From Amycolatopsis solani (GTDB taxonomy: Bacteria > Actinomycetota > Actinomycetes > Mycobacteriales > Pseudonocardiaceae): a stretch of 64,000 nt of DNA. The position numbers and the translations under genes are program-made. The notes beneath the pieces are model-generated. The model was not told the origin of the DNA. It did not search any database and worked only from the letters and a program-made list of their open reading frames with translations. Below are positions 8,408 through 19,598 of this stretch, in pieces; the stretch's first letter is position 1, and each line of letters starts with the position of its first letter. The stretch covers positions 2,480,001 through 2,544,000 of the forward strand of contig NZ_JAWQJT010000002.1 in assembly GCF_033441515.1 (NCBI RefSeq), written 5' to 3'.

Positions 8408-10375
8408 ATGCCCGAGTTCAGCCGTCGCACGATGCTGGGTCTGATCACCGTGAGCGGCGCGGCGACAGCCGGCCTCCTGCGCGGCGGGGCCGCGTGGGCC
8501 ACCGCCGGGCCGAGCAGCTACACGCCCTCCTGGTCGTCGGTCGACCAGCACCCGCCCGCGGCGGAATGGTTCCAGGACGCCAAGTTCGGCATCTACTTCC
8601 ACTGGGGCGTCTTCAGCGTCCCCGCGTTCGGCAACGAGTGGTACCCGCGGAACATGTACGTCAGCGGGTCCGGCGAGAACAACCACCACAAGGCCGTGTA
8701 CGGCGACCCGTCGGCGTGGCCGTACCACAACTTCGTCAACGGAGCCCGCGACAAGGCGGGCAACTGGGTCCAGTTCGCCCCGAAGCTCAAGTCCGCGGGC
8801 GGGAACTTCGACCCGGCGGAGTGGGCGCAGCTGTTCGCCGACGCCGGCGCGAAGTTCGCCGGACCCGTCGCCGAGCACCACGACGGCTTCTCGATGTGGA
8901 ACAGCGCCGTCAACGAGTGGAACTCCGTCGCCAAGGGGCCGCGGCTGGACCTGGTGCGGCTGCACGCCGACGCGATCCGGGCCCGTGGCCTGAAGTTCAT
9001 GGTGTCGCTGCACCACGCCTACCACTTCACCGGCTTCTACGACCACGTGCCTTCGCAGCCGGACGCGAGCCTGCGCAAGCTGTACGGCCAGCTGGGCTCG
9101 GCGGCGGAGAACCAGCTCTGGTACGACAAGCTGGCCGAGGTCGTCGACGGCTACCAGCCGGACCTGCTGTGGCAGGACTTCAACCTGCCCCGCGTCGACG
9201 AGTCGCGGCGACTGAACTTCCTTTCGTACTACTACAACAAGGCCGTCGCGGGGAACAAGGACGTCGTCGCGACCTACAAGGACGGCTTCAACAATCGGGG
9301 CGAGGTGTTCGACTTCGAGCGCGGCGGGCCAGGGGACATCCAGAACCCGTACTGGCTGACCGACGACAGCATCTCCAGCTCCAGCTGGTGCTACACGGTG
9401 GGGATCGGGTACTACTCGATGAAGGCGATGCTGCACTCGCTGATCGACCGCGTCAGCAAGAACGGCACGATGCTGCTGAACATCGCGCCGATGGCCGACG
9501 GCACCATCCCTTCGGGACAGCGGACGATCCTGCTCGGCATCGGCGACTACCTCGCCCGCTTCGGAGAATCGATCTACGCGACCCGGGCGTGGTCGGCTTA
9601 CGGTGAGGGCCCGACGCAGATGGGCGGCGGATCGTTCACGACACCCCGCGAAGGCACCAACCGGGACATCCGGTTCACCCGCAGCAAGGACAACACGGTC
9701 CTCTACGCCACGGTCATGGGCTGGCCGGGCGGCACGCTGGACATCGCGACGCTCGCCTCGGGCCGGATCACCCTCGGTTCGCTGAACTCCGTGCAGCTGC
9801 TCGGTGCCACGGCCGGGTCGTACACCGACCTGCCCGACCGCACCCAGGACGGCTCCGGGCTGCACATCCGGCTTCCGTCAGTGCCGTTCAGCGCCCCGGC
9901 GTACGTGGTGAAGCTGACGTTCTCCGGCCAGATCCCGGCCCTGGGCTCGGGTCCGGTCCCCACGGGCTGGGTGCGGATCGCCAACGTGACCACGGGTCTG
10001 GTGCTCGACAGCGGCGGGAACGTCGCGGCCGGGTCGGTGCTGAAGCAGTGGTCCTACGACGGTTCGACCAACCTGCACTGGCAGCTGGCCGACCTGGGCA
10101 CCGGCTACCACCGGATCGTCAACCGCACCAACGGCATGGTCGCCGACAGCGGCGGCCGGACCGGCAACGGCGTCACCGCCGTCCAGGCCGCGTGGACCGG
10201 GAGCGACAACCAGCAGTGGCGGCTCGCTGCCCTGGGCAACGGCCGCTACCAGATCGTCAACCGGGCCACCGGCACCGCGCTCGACGGCGCGGGCAGCACG
10301 GCGGCCGGCTCGGCCGTGGTCCTGTGGGCCCCGAACGGCAGCACCAACAACCAGTGGACCGTCACGGCCGTCTGA
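8408..10375 (+). CDS. Secreted GH29 alpha-L-fucosidase with C-terminal CBM13 and Tat signal
   Basis: A 655-residue exported enzyme. The ATG at 8408 follows GAGGAGG (8391-8397) and gives a twin-arginine signal with SRRTMLG; the upstream in-frame GTG at 8363 lies inside the operator and is rejected. The GH29 domain (~45-430) begins FQDAKFGIYFHWGVFS, contains AEHHDGFSMW, and has the expected nucleophile Asp in LLWQDFNLP. A beta-sandwich domain follows, then a ricin-type CBM13 (~520-655) with repeats ending LHWQL, QQWRL and NQWTV. It should remove L-fucose from xyloglucan or other plant glycans. First gene of a four-gene plus-strand operon. Confidence 0.93.
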   Translation: MPEFSRRTMLGLITVSGAATAGLLRGGAAWATAGPSSYTPSWSSVDQHPPAAEWFQDAKFGIYFHWGVFSVPAFGNEWYPRNMYVSGSGENNHHKAVYGDPSAWPYHNFVNGARDKAGNWVQFAPKLKSAGGNFDPAEWAQLFADAGAKFAGPVAEHHDGFSMWNSAVNEWNSVAKGPRLDLVRLHADAIRARGLKFMVSLHHAYHFTGFYDHVPSQPDASLRKLYGQLGSAAENQLWYDKLAEVVDGYQPDLLWQDFNLPRVDESRRLNFLSYYYNKAVAGNKDVVATYKDGFNNRGEVFDFERGGPGDIQNPYWLTDDSISSSSWCYTVGIGYYSMKAMLHSLIDRVSKNGTMLLNIAPMADGTIPSGQRTILLGIGDYLARFGESIYATRAWSAYGEGPTQMGGGSFTTPREGTNRDIRFTRSKDNTVLYATVMGWPGGTLDIATLASGRITLGSLNSVQLLGATAGSYTDLPDRTQDGSGLHIRLPSVPFSAPAYVVKLTFSGQIPALGSGPVPTGWVRIANVTTGLVLDSGGNVAAGSVLKQWSYDGSTNLHWQLADLGTGYHRIVNRTNGMVADSGGRTGNGVTAVQAAWTGSDNQQWRLAALGNGRYQIVNRATGTALDGAGSTAAGSAVVLWAPNGSTNNQWTVTAV

Positions 10376-12775
<2,400 letters not shown>

Positions 12776-12804
12776 CGGTGTTCCCCTCCGGACAAAGGAG
12801 TTCG

Positions 12805-14271
12805 ATGAAGACACGATGGAGAAAGTCACTGCAGACTGCGGGTGCGGCGGTGGCGCTCGCCGCGGGCGCGCTGGCCGGTCCGGCCGCGCCGGCGCAGGCC
12901 GCCACGCAGGGGCCGTGCGACCTCTACGCCGCGGGCGGCACGCCGTGCGTGGCCGCGCATTCGACCACGCGGGCGCTGTACGGCGCCTACAACGGTGCCC
13001 TGTACCAAGTCCGGCGGGCGTCCGACAACGCGACGCGGGACGTCGGCCTGCTGAGCGCCGGCGGCGTCGCGAACGCCGCGACCCAGGATTCCTTCTGCGC
13101 TGGGACGACCTGCCTGATCACCGTGATCTACGACCAGTCCGGCCGAGGCAACCACCTCACGCAGGCCCCACCCGGCGGGTTCCAGGGGCCGGCCGCCGGC
13201 GGGTACGACAACCTCGCCAACGCCGCGGCCGCCCCGATCACCGTGGGCGGGCAGAAGGCCTACGGCGTCTTCGTGGCTCCCGGCACCGGGTACCGCAACA
13301 ACAACGCCACCGGCACGGCGACCGGTGACCAGCCGGAGGGCATGTACGCGATCTTCGACGGCACGCACTACAACGGCGGCTGCTGCTTCGACTACGGCAA
13401 CGCCGAGCGCAACAGCCGGGACAACGGCAACGGCACGATGGAGGCCATCTACTTCGGCAACATCAAGGTGTGGGGCTACGGCGCCGGGAACGGCCCGTGG
13501 ATCATGGCCGACCTCGAGAACGGCCTCTTCTCCGGGATCAACCAGCGCTACAACGCCAACGATCCCAGCATCAGCCACCGCTACCTGACCGCGATCATCA
13601 AGGGCGGACCCAACCACTGGGCCATCCGCGGCGGCAACGCGCAGTCCGGTGGCCTGTCGACCTTCTACGACGGCGCTCGCCCCAACGTGTCCGGGTACAA
13701 CCCGATGCGCAAGGAAGGCGCGATCATCCTCGGCACCGGTGGCGACAACAGCATCGGCTCCGCGGGGACGTTCTACGAAGGCGTGATGACGTCCGGCTAC
13801 CCGTCGGACGCCACGGAGAACGCGGTGCAGGCCAACATCACCGCGGCCGGCTACGGCACCGGCGGCAGCGGCACCACGACCGGGCCGCTGCACGCGGTGG
13901 GCGCCGGCAAGTGCCTCGACGTCCCGGGCTCCACCACGACCCCCGGCACCCAGCTGCAGATCTACAGCTGCTCCGGCCAGGCGAACCAGAGCTGGACCCG
14001 CACGTCGTCGAACCAGCTGACGGTCTCCGTCGGCGGGCAGACGCTCTGCCTGGACGCCTCGGGCAACGGCACCAGCGCCGGGACGAAGGTGGTGACCTGG
14101 TCCTGCCACGGCGGGGCCAACCAGCAGTGGACCGTCAACTCCAACGGCACGGTCACCGGCGCCCAGTCCGGGCTGTGCCTGGACGTGACGAGCGCGTCCA
14201 CGGCCAACGGCGCGCTGGTCGAACTGTGGACGTGCAACGGCGGCAGCAACCAGCAGTGGACGCTGGGTTGA
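12805..14271 (+). CDS. Secreted GH54 alpha-L-arabinofuranosidase with C-terminal CBM13
   Basis: A 488-residue exported enzyme. The ATG at 12805 follows AAAGGAG (12794-12800) and opens a typical signal peptide ending APAQA. The GH54 domain runs from GPCDLYAAGGTPC (~34) to about residue 350, with GGCCFDYGNAE, MADLENGLFSG (nucleophile Glu) and GTGGDNS before GTFYEG (acid/base Asp). A CBM13 with NQSW, NQQW and NQQW repeat ends follows. It is a paralogue of the GH54 gene at 2398 with the carbohydrate-binding module on the opposite end. It removes arabinofuranose branches, preparing the backbone for the GH10 xylanase encoded next. Confidence 0.94.
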   Translation: MKTRWRKSLQTAGAAVALAAGALAGPAAPAQAATQGPCDLYAAGGTPCVAAHSTTRALYGAYNGALYQVRRASDNATRDVGLLSAGGVANAATQDSFCAGTTCLITVIYDQSGRGNHLTQAPPGGFQGPAAGGYDNLANAAAAPITVGGQKAYGVFVAPGTGYRNNNATGTATGDQPEGMYAIFDGTHYNGGCCFDYGNAERNSRDNGNGTMEAIYFGNIKVWGYGAGNGPWIMADLENGLFSGINQRYNANDPSISHRYLTAIIKGGPNHWAIRGGNAQSGGLSTFYDGARPNVSGYNPMRKEGAIILGTGGDNSIGSAGTFYEGVMTSGYPSDATENAVQANITAAGYGTGGSGTTTGPLHAVGAGKCLDVPGSTTTPGTQLQIYSCSGQANQSWTRTSSNQLTVSVGGQTLCLDASGNGTSAGTKVVTWSCHGGANQQWTVNSNGTVTGAQSGLCLDVTSASTANGALVELWTCNGGSNQQWTLG

Positions 14272-14299
14272 GCACTTCGGACGAAGGAACGAGGTTGTG

Positions 14300-15715
14300 A
14301 TGACCACCAGCCCATCCCGGTGGCGGAGCGCGCTCGCCGCCACCTGCCTCACGGCGGCCTCCTTGGTGCTGTTCCCCGGCACCGCCGGAGCGGCGAGCAC
14401 CCTCGGCGCCGCGGCGGCGCAGAGCGGGCGGTACTTCGGCGCCGCGATCTCCACGAGCCACCTCGGCGAGTCGGCCTACGTGAACACCTGGACGGCGGAG
14501 CACAACGGCGTCACGCCCGAAAACGAGATGAAGTGGGCCACGGTCGAGCCGAACCGGAACCAGTTCAACTTCGGGCCGGGCGAGCAGATCGTCAGCCAGG
14601 GCCGGGCCAAGGGGATGAAGATCCGCGGCCACACGCTGGTGTGGCACGGGCAGCTGGCCGGGTGGGTGAGCGGGCTCGACGCGAGCAACCTGCGGTCCGC
14701 GATGCAGAACCACATCAGCCAGGTGGCCGGTCACTGGAAGGGCCAGCTCTACGCGTGGGACGTCGTCAACGAGGCGTTCGAGGAGAACGGCACCCGACGG
14801 CAGTCGGTGTTCCAGCAGAAGCTCGGTGACGGCTACATCGAGGACGCGTTCCGCGCCGCCCGCACGGCCGACCCGAACGCCAAGCTCTGCTACAACGACT
14901 ACAACACCGACGGTGTGAACGCGAAGAGCACCGGGATCTACACCATGGTCCGGGACTTCAAGAGCCGGGGCGTGCCGATCGACTGCGTGGGCTTCCAGAG
15001 CCACCTCGGCTCGAACTCCGGTCTCGGCAGCTACCAGGCGAACCTGCAGCGCTTCGCCGACTTGGGCGTCGACGTGCAGATCACCGAACTGGACGTCGGC
15101 GGTTCGGGTTCCGGCCAGGCGAACGTGTACCGCCAGGTCACCCAGGCGTGCATGGCCGTCACCCGCTGCACCGGCATCACGGTCTGGGGCGTCACGGACA
15201 AGTATTCGTGGCGCTCGGGCGACACACCGCTGCTGTTCGACGGCAACTACGGCAAGAAGCAGGCGTACACCGCCGTCCTCGACGTGCTCAACGGCGGTGG
15301 CAACGGCGGCGGTGGCACCGGCGCGGTCCGCGCCGCGGCCGCGAACCGGTGCCTGGACGTGCCCGCGTCGTCGACCGCCGCCGGTACGTCGCTGCAGATC
15401 TGGGACTGCCACGGCGGGACGAACCAGCAGTGGACCCGGACGAGCTCCGGGGCGCTGACCGTCTACTCGGGTGACTCGCAGCGCTGCCTGGACACCGCCG
15501 GCGGCGGGACGGCCGCCGGCACCGCGGCGGTGATCGCGAACTGCACCGGCGGCACCGGCCAGCGGTGGACGTCGAACGCCAACGGCACCGTCACGAACGG
15601 CCAGTCGGGCCTGTGCCTGGACGTCAAGGGCGCCGCGACCGCCGGCGGCACCGCCGTGATCATCTGGACCTGCAACGGCGGGGCGAACCAGCAGTGGACC
15701 GGGCCGGCGGCCTGA
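14300..15715 (+). CDS. Secreted GH10 endo-1,4-beta-xylanase with C-terminal CBM13
   Basis: A 471-residue exported xylanase. Signal peptide (~1-35), GH10 barrel (~36-335) with HTLVWHGQLAGW, the acid/base Glu in WDVVNEAFEE and the nucleophile Glu in QITELDVGG, a Gly-rich linker (~336-345), then a three-repeat CBM13 with NQQW, GQRW and NQQW. This is the architecture of the well-known Streptomyces XlnA-type xylanases. The start could be the GTG at 14297 or the adjacent ATG at 14300; ATG is preferred because of spacing from GAGG at 14291-14294. Last gene of the GH29-GH59-GH54-GH10 operon. Confidence 0.96.
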   Translation: MTTSPSRWRSALAATCLTAASLVLFPGTAGAASTLGAAAAQSGRYFGAAISTSHLGESAYVNTWTAEHNGVTPENEMKWATVEPNRNQFNFGPGEQIVSQGRAKGMKIRGHTLVWHGQLAGWVSGLDASNLRSAMQNHISQVAGHWKGQLYAWDVVNEAFEENGTRRQSVFQQKLGDGYIEDAFRAARTADPNAKLCYNDYNTDGVNAKSTGIYTMVRDFKSRGVPIDCVGFQSHLGSNSGLGSYQANLQRFADLGVDVQITELDVGGSGSGQANVYRQVTQACMAVTRCTGITVWGVTDKYSWRSGDTPLLFDGNYGKKQAYTAVLDVLNGGGNGGGGTGAVRAAAANRCLDVPASSTAAGTSLQIWDCHGGTNQQWTRTSSGALTVYSGDSQRCLDTAGGGTAAGTAAVIANCTGGTGQRWTSNANGTVTNGQSGLCLDVKGAATAGGTAVIIWTCNGGANQQWTGPAA

Positions 15716-15829
15716 CCGCACCGGGGACTCGTTCAGGTCATCGGTGGCGCTTCGGCGAGCGGCCACGCCCTCGGTTGTGGATCATGCTCTCGTGCTGTTG
15801 ACCCTCGCCGCGTCCGGAAAGGACAGCTG

Positions 15830-16486
15830 ATGACCTCCACCATTCCCGGGCAGGTCCGCCACGACCGGTCGTCCCGGCTCGACACGGTGCAGGCCGCGAT
15901 CGCCGACCTCAGGTCCGGGCGGCCGGTGATCGTGGTCGACGACGAAGACCGCGAAAACGAAGGCGACCTGATCATGGCGGCCGAGCACGCCACGCCGTAC
16001 GCGATCGCTTTCTTCATGCGGCACACCAGCGGCCTGATCTGCGCCCCGATGCCGCCGGAGACGGTCGGCCGCCTGCGGCTCCGGCCCATGGTCGAGGCCA
16101 ACGAGGACCCCGCGGGGACGGCGTACACCGTATCGGTGGACGCCGCCGACGGCATCGAGTCGGGGATCTCCGCGGCCGACCGCGCCCACACGCTGCGGGT
16201 GCTCGCGGATCCCGCCACCACACCCGGCGGGCTCTGCCGTCCCGGGCACGTCTTCCCCCTGCGGGCCAGGGAAGGCGGCCTCGCCGAACGGCGCGGGCAC
16301 ACCGAAGCCGCGGTGGAGCTCATGCGCCTGTGCGGCCTCACCCCGGTCGCGGTGATCAGCGAGGTGTGCAACGACGACGGAACCGTCTCCAGGCTGCCCG
16401 AACTGCGCGCGTTCGCCGACCGGCACTGGCTGAAGGTCGTCTCCATCGAGCAGGTCGCCGCGTTCGTGCCGCAGGTCGTCCACTGA
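15830..16486 (+). CDS. ribB: 3,4-dihydroxy-2-butanone 4-phosphate synthase
   Basis: A 218-residue single-domain RibB: it converts ribulose 5-phosphate to 3,4-dihydroxy-2-butanone 4-phosphate and formate for riboflavin synthesis. Family signatures are VVDDEDRENEGDL (metal- and substrate-binding acidic loop), FFMRHTSGLIC, ISAADRAHT and RRGHTEAAVELMRL. No GTP cyclohydrolase II (RibA) domain is attached, and no other riboflavin genes are in the window. The stretch that is usually TTGIS in this family reads ESGIS here, a mild departure. GGAAAGG lies just upstream of the ATG. The next gene starts inside its stop codon. Confidence 0.92.
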   Translation: MTSTIPGQVRHDRSSRLDTVQAAIADLRSGRPVIVVDDEDRENEGDLIMAAEHATPYAIAFFMRHTSGLICAPMPPETVGRLRLRPMVEANEDPAGTAYTVSVDAADGIESGISAADRAHTLRVLADPATTPGGLCRPGHVFPLRAREGGLAERRGHTEAAVELMRLCGLTPVAVISEVCNDDGTVSRLPELRAFADRHWLKVVSIEQVAAFVPQVVH

Positions 16487-17148
16487 TGCCCGACGCCACC
16501 GTCTTCGACCTCGACGACACCCTCGTCGACAGCGCGGCCACGTGGAACCACGTCATCGGCACCGTCGCGGCCCGCCACGGCCACACCTGGACGCCGCGGG
16601 ACTGGGCCGCGATCCAGGGCACCAGTACCGGTAGCTGGAGCGGCTACCTGGCCCGCCGGTGCCGGGGCCTCACCGCCGGTGACGCCGTCACGCAGTGCGT
16701 CGAGGGCATGGTCTGGGAGGTCGGCCGCGGGGGATTCGGCCTGGTGCCCGGAGCGGCGGACCTGGTCGCCGCGGCGACCGCACTCGGTCCGGTCGGCCTG
16801 GTTTCCGCGTCGCCGCGGCGCTACGTCGAGGCGGCCGTGACCGCCTGCGGGCTCGTGCCGCACCTCGCGACGGTCGTGGCCGGCGAAGACGTCGTGCGCG
16901 GCAAACCGGCCCCCGACCCGTACCTGCTCGCGGCGCACCGCCTCGGCGTGGCCCCGGCGCGGTGCCTCGCGGTCGAGGACTCGGCGTCCGGGATCCGCTC
17001 GGCCCACGCCGCCGGGATGACCGTGCTCGCCATCCCCAACGCGACGACGGCCGCCGACTTCGCGGTGCTGGAGCTCGCGCACCACCACGCCACGGATGCG
17101 CGCATCGCCGCGAAGACGCTCCGCACGCTCGCCGCCGTTGCCGGCTAG
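16486..17148 (+). CDS. HAD-superfamily phosphatase coupled to ribB
   Basis: A 220-residue haloacid-dehalogenase-fold hydrolase. Motif I is FDLDDTLVDS (nucleophile Asp and +2 acid/base Asp), motif II lies in VGLVSASPR, motif III Lys is in RGKPAPDPY, and motif IV is AVEDSASG. The cap is helical, as in beta-phosphoglucomutase/GS1-like enzymes. Its ATG overlaps the ribB TGA by one base (TGATG), implying translational coupling. Because the dephosphorylation of 5-amino-6-(5-phospho-D-ribitylamino)uracil is done by HAD phosphatases of this kind in other bacteria, a role in that riboflavin step is a reasonable inference. A general sugar phosphatase remains possible. Confidence 0.87.
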   Translation: MPDATVFDLDDTLVDSAATWNHVIGTVAARHGHTWTPRDWAAIQGTSTGSWSGYLARRCRGLTAGDAVTQCVEGMVWEVGRGGFGLVPGAADLVAAATALGPVGLVSASPRRYVEAAVTACGLVPHLATVVAGEDVVRGKPAPDPYLLAAHRLGVAPARCLAVEDSASGIRSAHAAGMTVLAIPNATTAADFAVLELAHHHATDARIAAKTLRTLAAVAG

Positions 17149-17699
17149 CGGGACGTCAGCTCGGCCGCGCCGAAGGAGACGTCGAAGCGGTCGCACCAGA
17201 TGCTCACACTGGTGTACTTCGTCAGGTCGACGTCCGCGGGCAGCGCGTAGTTCTGGTTCCCGCGGTTGCCCTTGAGCTTGCCCGCGTCGAGGTGGCGGCC
17301 GTCGTCGAAGACGGACCAGCCGGCCTGGCCCGGCTTGACCGGTGCGTCGGTGAGCCAGACGTGGACGTCGGGGCCGCTGCTGGTGGCGAGGTTCTCCAGG
17401 CGCAGGACGAGTGAGCCGTCGGCCGCGCGGACGATGCGGACGGTGCCGCTCGTCTCGTGTTCGTGGCTGATCAGCGTCCCGGTCGCCAGCTCGGCGGGCT
17501 GCGGCGCCGGAGCCGACGCCGACGCCGACGTCGGAGCCGGCGCCGCGGCGGCGGCGGGTGGCAGGTCCTCCTGCACCGCCTCGTCGACCCAGAGCTGCCA
17601 CGGCTGGAACCAGTACAAGCCCGCCGCCACCACGACCAGTGCCACCGCCGTGGCGCCGAGGAACCAGGGGCGGGTGAGCAGACGTCGTGCGCGGGTCAT
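17145..17699 (-). CDS. Membrane-anchored DM13-domain protein
   Basis: A 184-residue protein with one N-terminal transmembrane segment (~13-30), an Ala/Pro/Ser-rich linker (~47-67) and an extracytoplasmic DM13 domain. The DM13 region contains GPDVHVWLTDAP, GNRGNQNYALP and a single Cys in VSIWCDRFDVSFG, the residue proposed to be redox active in this family. DM13 has been suggested to act in electron transfer, but the biochemical role is unproven. Its stop codon and that of the convergent HAD gene share the palindrome CTAG at 17145-17148. Confidence 0.82.
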   Translation of the reverse strand: MTRARRLLTRPWFLGATAVALVVVAAGLYWFQPWQLWVDEAVQEDLPPAAAAAPAPTSASASAPAPQPAELATGTLISHEHETSGTVRIVRAADGSLVLRLENLATSSGPDVHVWLTDAPVKPGQAGWSVFDDGRHLDAGKLKGNRGNQNYALPADVDLTKYTSVSIWCDRFDVSFGAAELTSR

Positions 17700-17811
17700 C
17701 GTGTTATCTCCTCGGGTCTCGTCCGGTGCCGCTCAAGTGAACCGGACGAATCGCCCGATCGTCGCCGAGACGGGGTTACCGAACTCTTACCGGCGGCCCG
17801 CGTCCAGCTAG

Positions 17812-17828
17812 GCTGAATGCCATTCAGC
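17812..17828. promoter_or_regulatory. Palindromic operator upstream of IclR gene
   Basis: Inverted repeat GCTGAATG-C-CATTCAGC, 19 bp before the IclR start. It shares the pattern CTGAAyGnCrTTCAG with the site at 18656-18678, so it is probably an autoregulatory site of the IclR protein. Confidence 0.8.
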
Positions 17829-17847
17829 AGGACGGGAAGGACCGGAC

Positions 17848-18624
17848 GTGGTGGAGCCACCGGTGCGCAGCGTGGACAAGGCGCTCGCCGTACTTCAGCT
17901 GCTCGGCGAGAAGGGGCCGGACGGTCTGTCCCTTGTGGACATCGCGCAGGCGCTCGGCAGTCCCAAGAGCGGGGCCCACCTCACCCTGTCCGCGTTGCGG
18001 CACCGCGGTTTCGTCGCCCAGGACCGGGAAAGCGGCCGGTACCGGCTCGGCGGTGAGACGTTGCGGGTCGCCGCGTCCTATGAGGAGAAGCTGAGCTTCC
18101 GCGCCAGCCTGCTGCCCCTGATCAGGCGGTTGTCCGAGGAGATCCGGCAGGTGTGCCACGTCGGCATCCTGGACGGCGCGGACATCATCTACCTCGAGAA
18201 GGTCGAGGCCGACCGGTCGGTGACGGTGGGCTCGAAGATCGGCGGCCGCAACCCGGCGGCGAGCACCGCGCTCGGCCGCGCGGTGCTCGCTTGCCACGAT
18301 TGGGACAGCGGGGCGTTGCGAGCCCAGCTGGGGGGCACGAAGGCCGGTCCGCTGCCCGGACTCGGCTGGGCGCACCTGCAGGACGTGCTGGCGCAGGCGC
18401 GGGCTCGCGGTTACGCGCTCGACCTCGAGGAGAACGAGCCCGGGATCGCCTGCGTCGCGGTTCCGGTGCTGCTCAACGGAGTTCCGTGCTGCGCGATCTC
18501 GATCTCCACGCTCGCCGGGGAAACCGATCCCGGCACCCTCGCGGACTACGTGGCGCGGCTGCACGCGCTCGCGGCCCAGTACCTCGTGCCGCCGCTCCAG
18601 CTCCCGGCCCGCCCCTTGCGTTGA
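17848..18624 (+). CDS. IclR-family transcriptional regulator
   Basis: A 258-residue regulator. The N-terminal winged helix-turn-helix (~1-75) includes LSLVDIAQALGSPKSGAHLT and the wing RESGRYRLG. The effector-binding IclR domain (~85-250) contains IYLEKVEADRSV, GRNPAASTALGRA and the late ENEPGIACVAVPV segment typical of the family. The GTG start follows GGGAAGGACC. It is followed by a sugar-acid dehydratase gene, and similar palindromes lie before both, so it is inferred to regulate itself and that gene in response to a sugar-acid or its keto-deoxy product. Confidence 0.92.
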   Translation: MVEPPVRSVDKALAVLQLLGEKGPDGLSLVDIAQALGSPKSGAHLTLSALRHRGFVAQDRESGRYRLGGETLRVAASYEEKLSFRASLLPLIRRLSEEIRQVCHVGILDGADIIYLEKVEADRSVTVGSKIGGRNPAASTALGRAVLACHDWDSGALRAQLGGTKAGPLPGLGWAHLQDVLAQARARGYALDLEENEPGIACVAVPVLLNGVPCCAISISTLAGETDPGTLADYVARLHALAAQYLVPPLQLPARPLR

Positions 18625-18655
18625 CGGGGTGCTCACGGAACCGTAGGGTCTGTCT

Positions 18656-18678
18656 GATACTGAACGACGTTCAGTATC
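18656..18678. promoter_or_regulatory. Perfect 23-bp inverted repeat upstream of FAH-family dehydratase
   Basis: Eleven-base arms GATACTGAACG and CGTTCAGTATC flank a central A, 38 bp before the start codon. The inner core matches the site before the IclR gene. A further half-like CTGAAC follows at 18680-18685. A candidate IclR operator. Confidence 0.85.
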
Positions 18679-18716
18679 GCTGAACTCCGAAGCTGCTGAC
18701 GCACAAGGAGAAAAGC

Positions 18717-19598
18717 GTGACCCAGCTGGTTCGATTCGCCGAGCCCGGCCGTCCGTCGGACATCCGCGTCGGGGTGCTGGACGACGAAGGTGAGCGCCTG
18801 CGCGCGCTTCCGGTGGGCAGCATGAGCGAGCTGCTCGGCCGGCCGCTGACGGAGATCCGGGAGCTGGTCGCCGCGGCCGCCGGCGCGCCGGACGTGCCCG
18901 CGGCCGGTGTGCGGCTGCTGCCACCCCTCGACGGGCGGATGGAGGTGTGGGCGGCCGGCGTGACCTACCGCCGGTCGGAGGAGGCCCGCCGCGAGGAAAG
19001 CGCGGACGAGGACGTCTACGCCCGCGTTTACCACGCCCAGCGGCCCGAGCTGTTCTTCAAGTCCGCGGCCTGGCGCGTGGTCACCGAAGGCGACCCGATC
19101 GTCATCCGGGCCGACTCGCCCAACAACGTGCCGGAGCCCGAACTCGGCCTGCTGCTGACGAGCCGCGGCGAAATCGCGGGCTACCTGGTGGTCGACGACG
19201 TCAGCTCGCGCAGCATCGAGGGCGAGAACCCGCTGTACCTGCCGCAGGCGAAGATCTACCAGGGCTCCTGCGCGGTGTCGCCCGGAGTGCGGCCGGCCTG
19301 GGAGATCGACGACCCGCTGAAGCTGGACCTGAGCATGCGGATCCTGCGCGACGGGGCAGAGGTGTTCAGCGGCCGCGCCACTACCGCCGAGATGAACCGC
19401 AAGCCGGCCGAGCTGGTCGAGTACCTGATGCGCGACAACCTTTATCCGGACGGAGTGGTGCTCTCCACCGGCACGTCGATCGTGCCCGGGCTCGATCTCG
19501 GCCTGGCCGAAGGAGATGTGGTCGAGATCGAGATCGAGCAGGTGGGCACTTTGCGCACGCCGGTGGTGCGAGGTGCGCGCCGGCTCGGCCAGGAGTGA
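18717..19598 (+). CDS. FAH-family sugar-acid dehydratase (2-keto-3-deoxy-D-arabinonate dehydratase-like)
   Basis: A 293-residue protein of the fumarylacetoacetate hydrolase family. Key segments VWAAGVTYRRSEEAR, RPELFFKSAAWR, PEPELGLLL (metal-binding acids), DVSSRSIEGENPLYLPQAK and TGTSIVPG closely resemble archaeal and bacterial 2-dehydro-3-deoxy-D-arabinonate dehydratase (KdaD), which makes 2-oxoglutarate semialdehyde in the Weimberg-type pentose route. That assignment is by remembered similarity. Other FAH-fold hydrolases are possible. The GTG start follows AAGGAG at 18705-18710. Regulation by the upstream IclR protein is suggested by the 23-bp palindrome. It could consume pentoses released by the hemicellulases encoded upstream. 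Confidence 0.82.
   Translation: MTQLVRFAEPGRPSDIRVGVLDDEGERLRALPVGSMSELLGRPLTEIRELVAAAAGAPDVPAAGVRLLPPLDGRMEVWAAGVTYRRSEEARREESADEDVYARVYHAQRPELFFKSAAWRVVTEGDPIVIRADSPNNVPEPELGLLLTSRGEIAGYLVVDDVSSRSIEGENPLYLPQAKIYQGSCAVSPGVRPAWEIDDPLKLDLSMRILRDGAEVFSGRATTAEMNRKPAELVEYLMRDNLYPDGVVLSTGTSIVPGLDLGLAEGDVVEIEIEQVGTLRTPVVRGARRLGQE

Noticed and set aside
15716..15829. FMN riboswitch before ribB
   Set aside because: The gap is only 114 bp, shorter than the usual FMN aptamer, and I see none of its conserved helix-junction segments.
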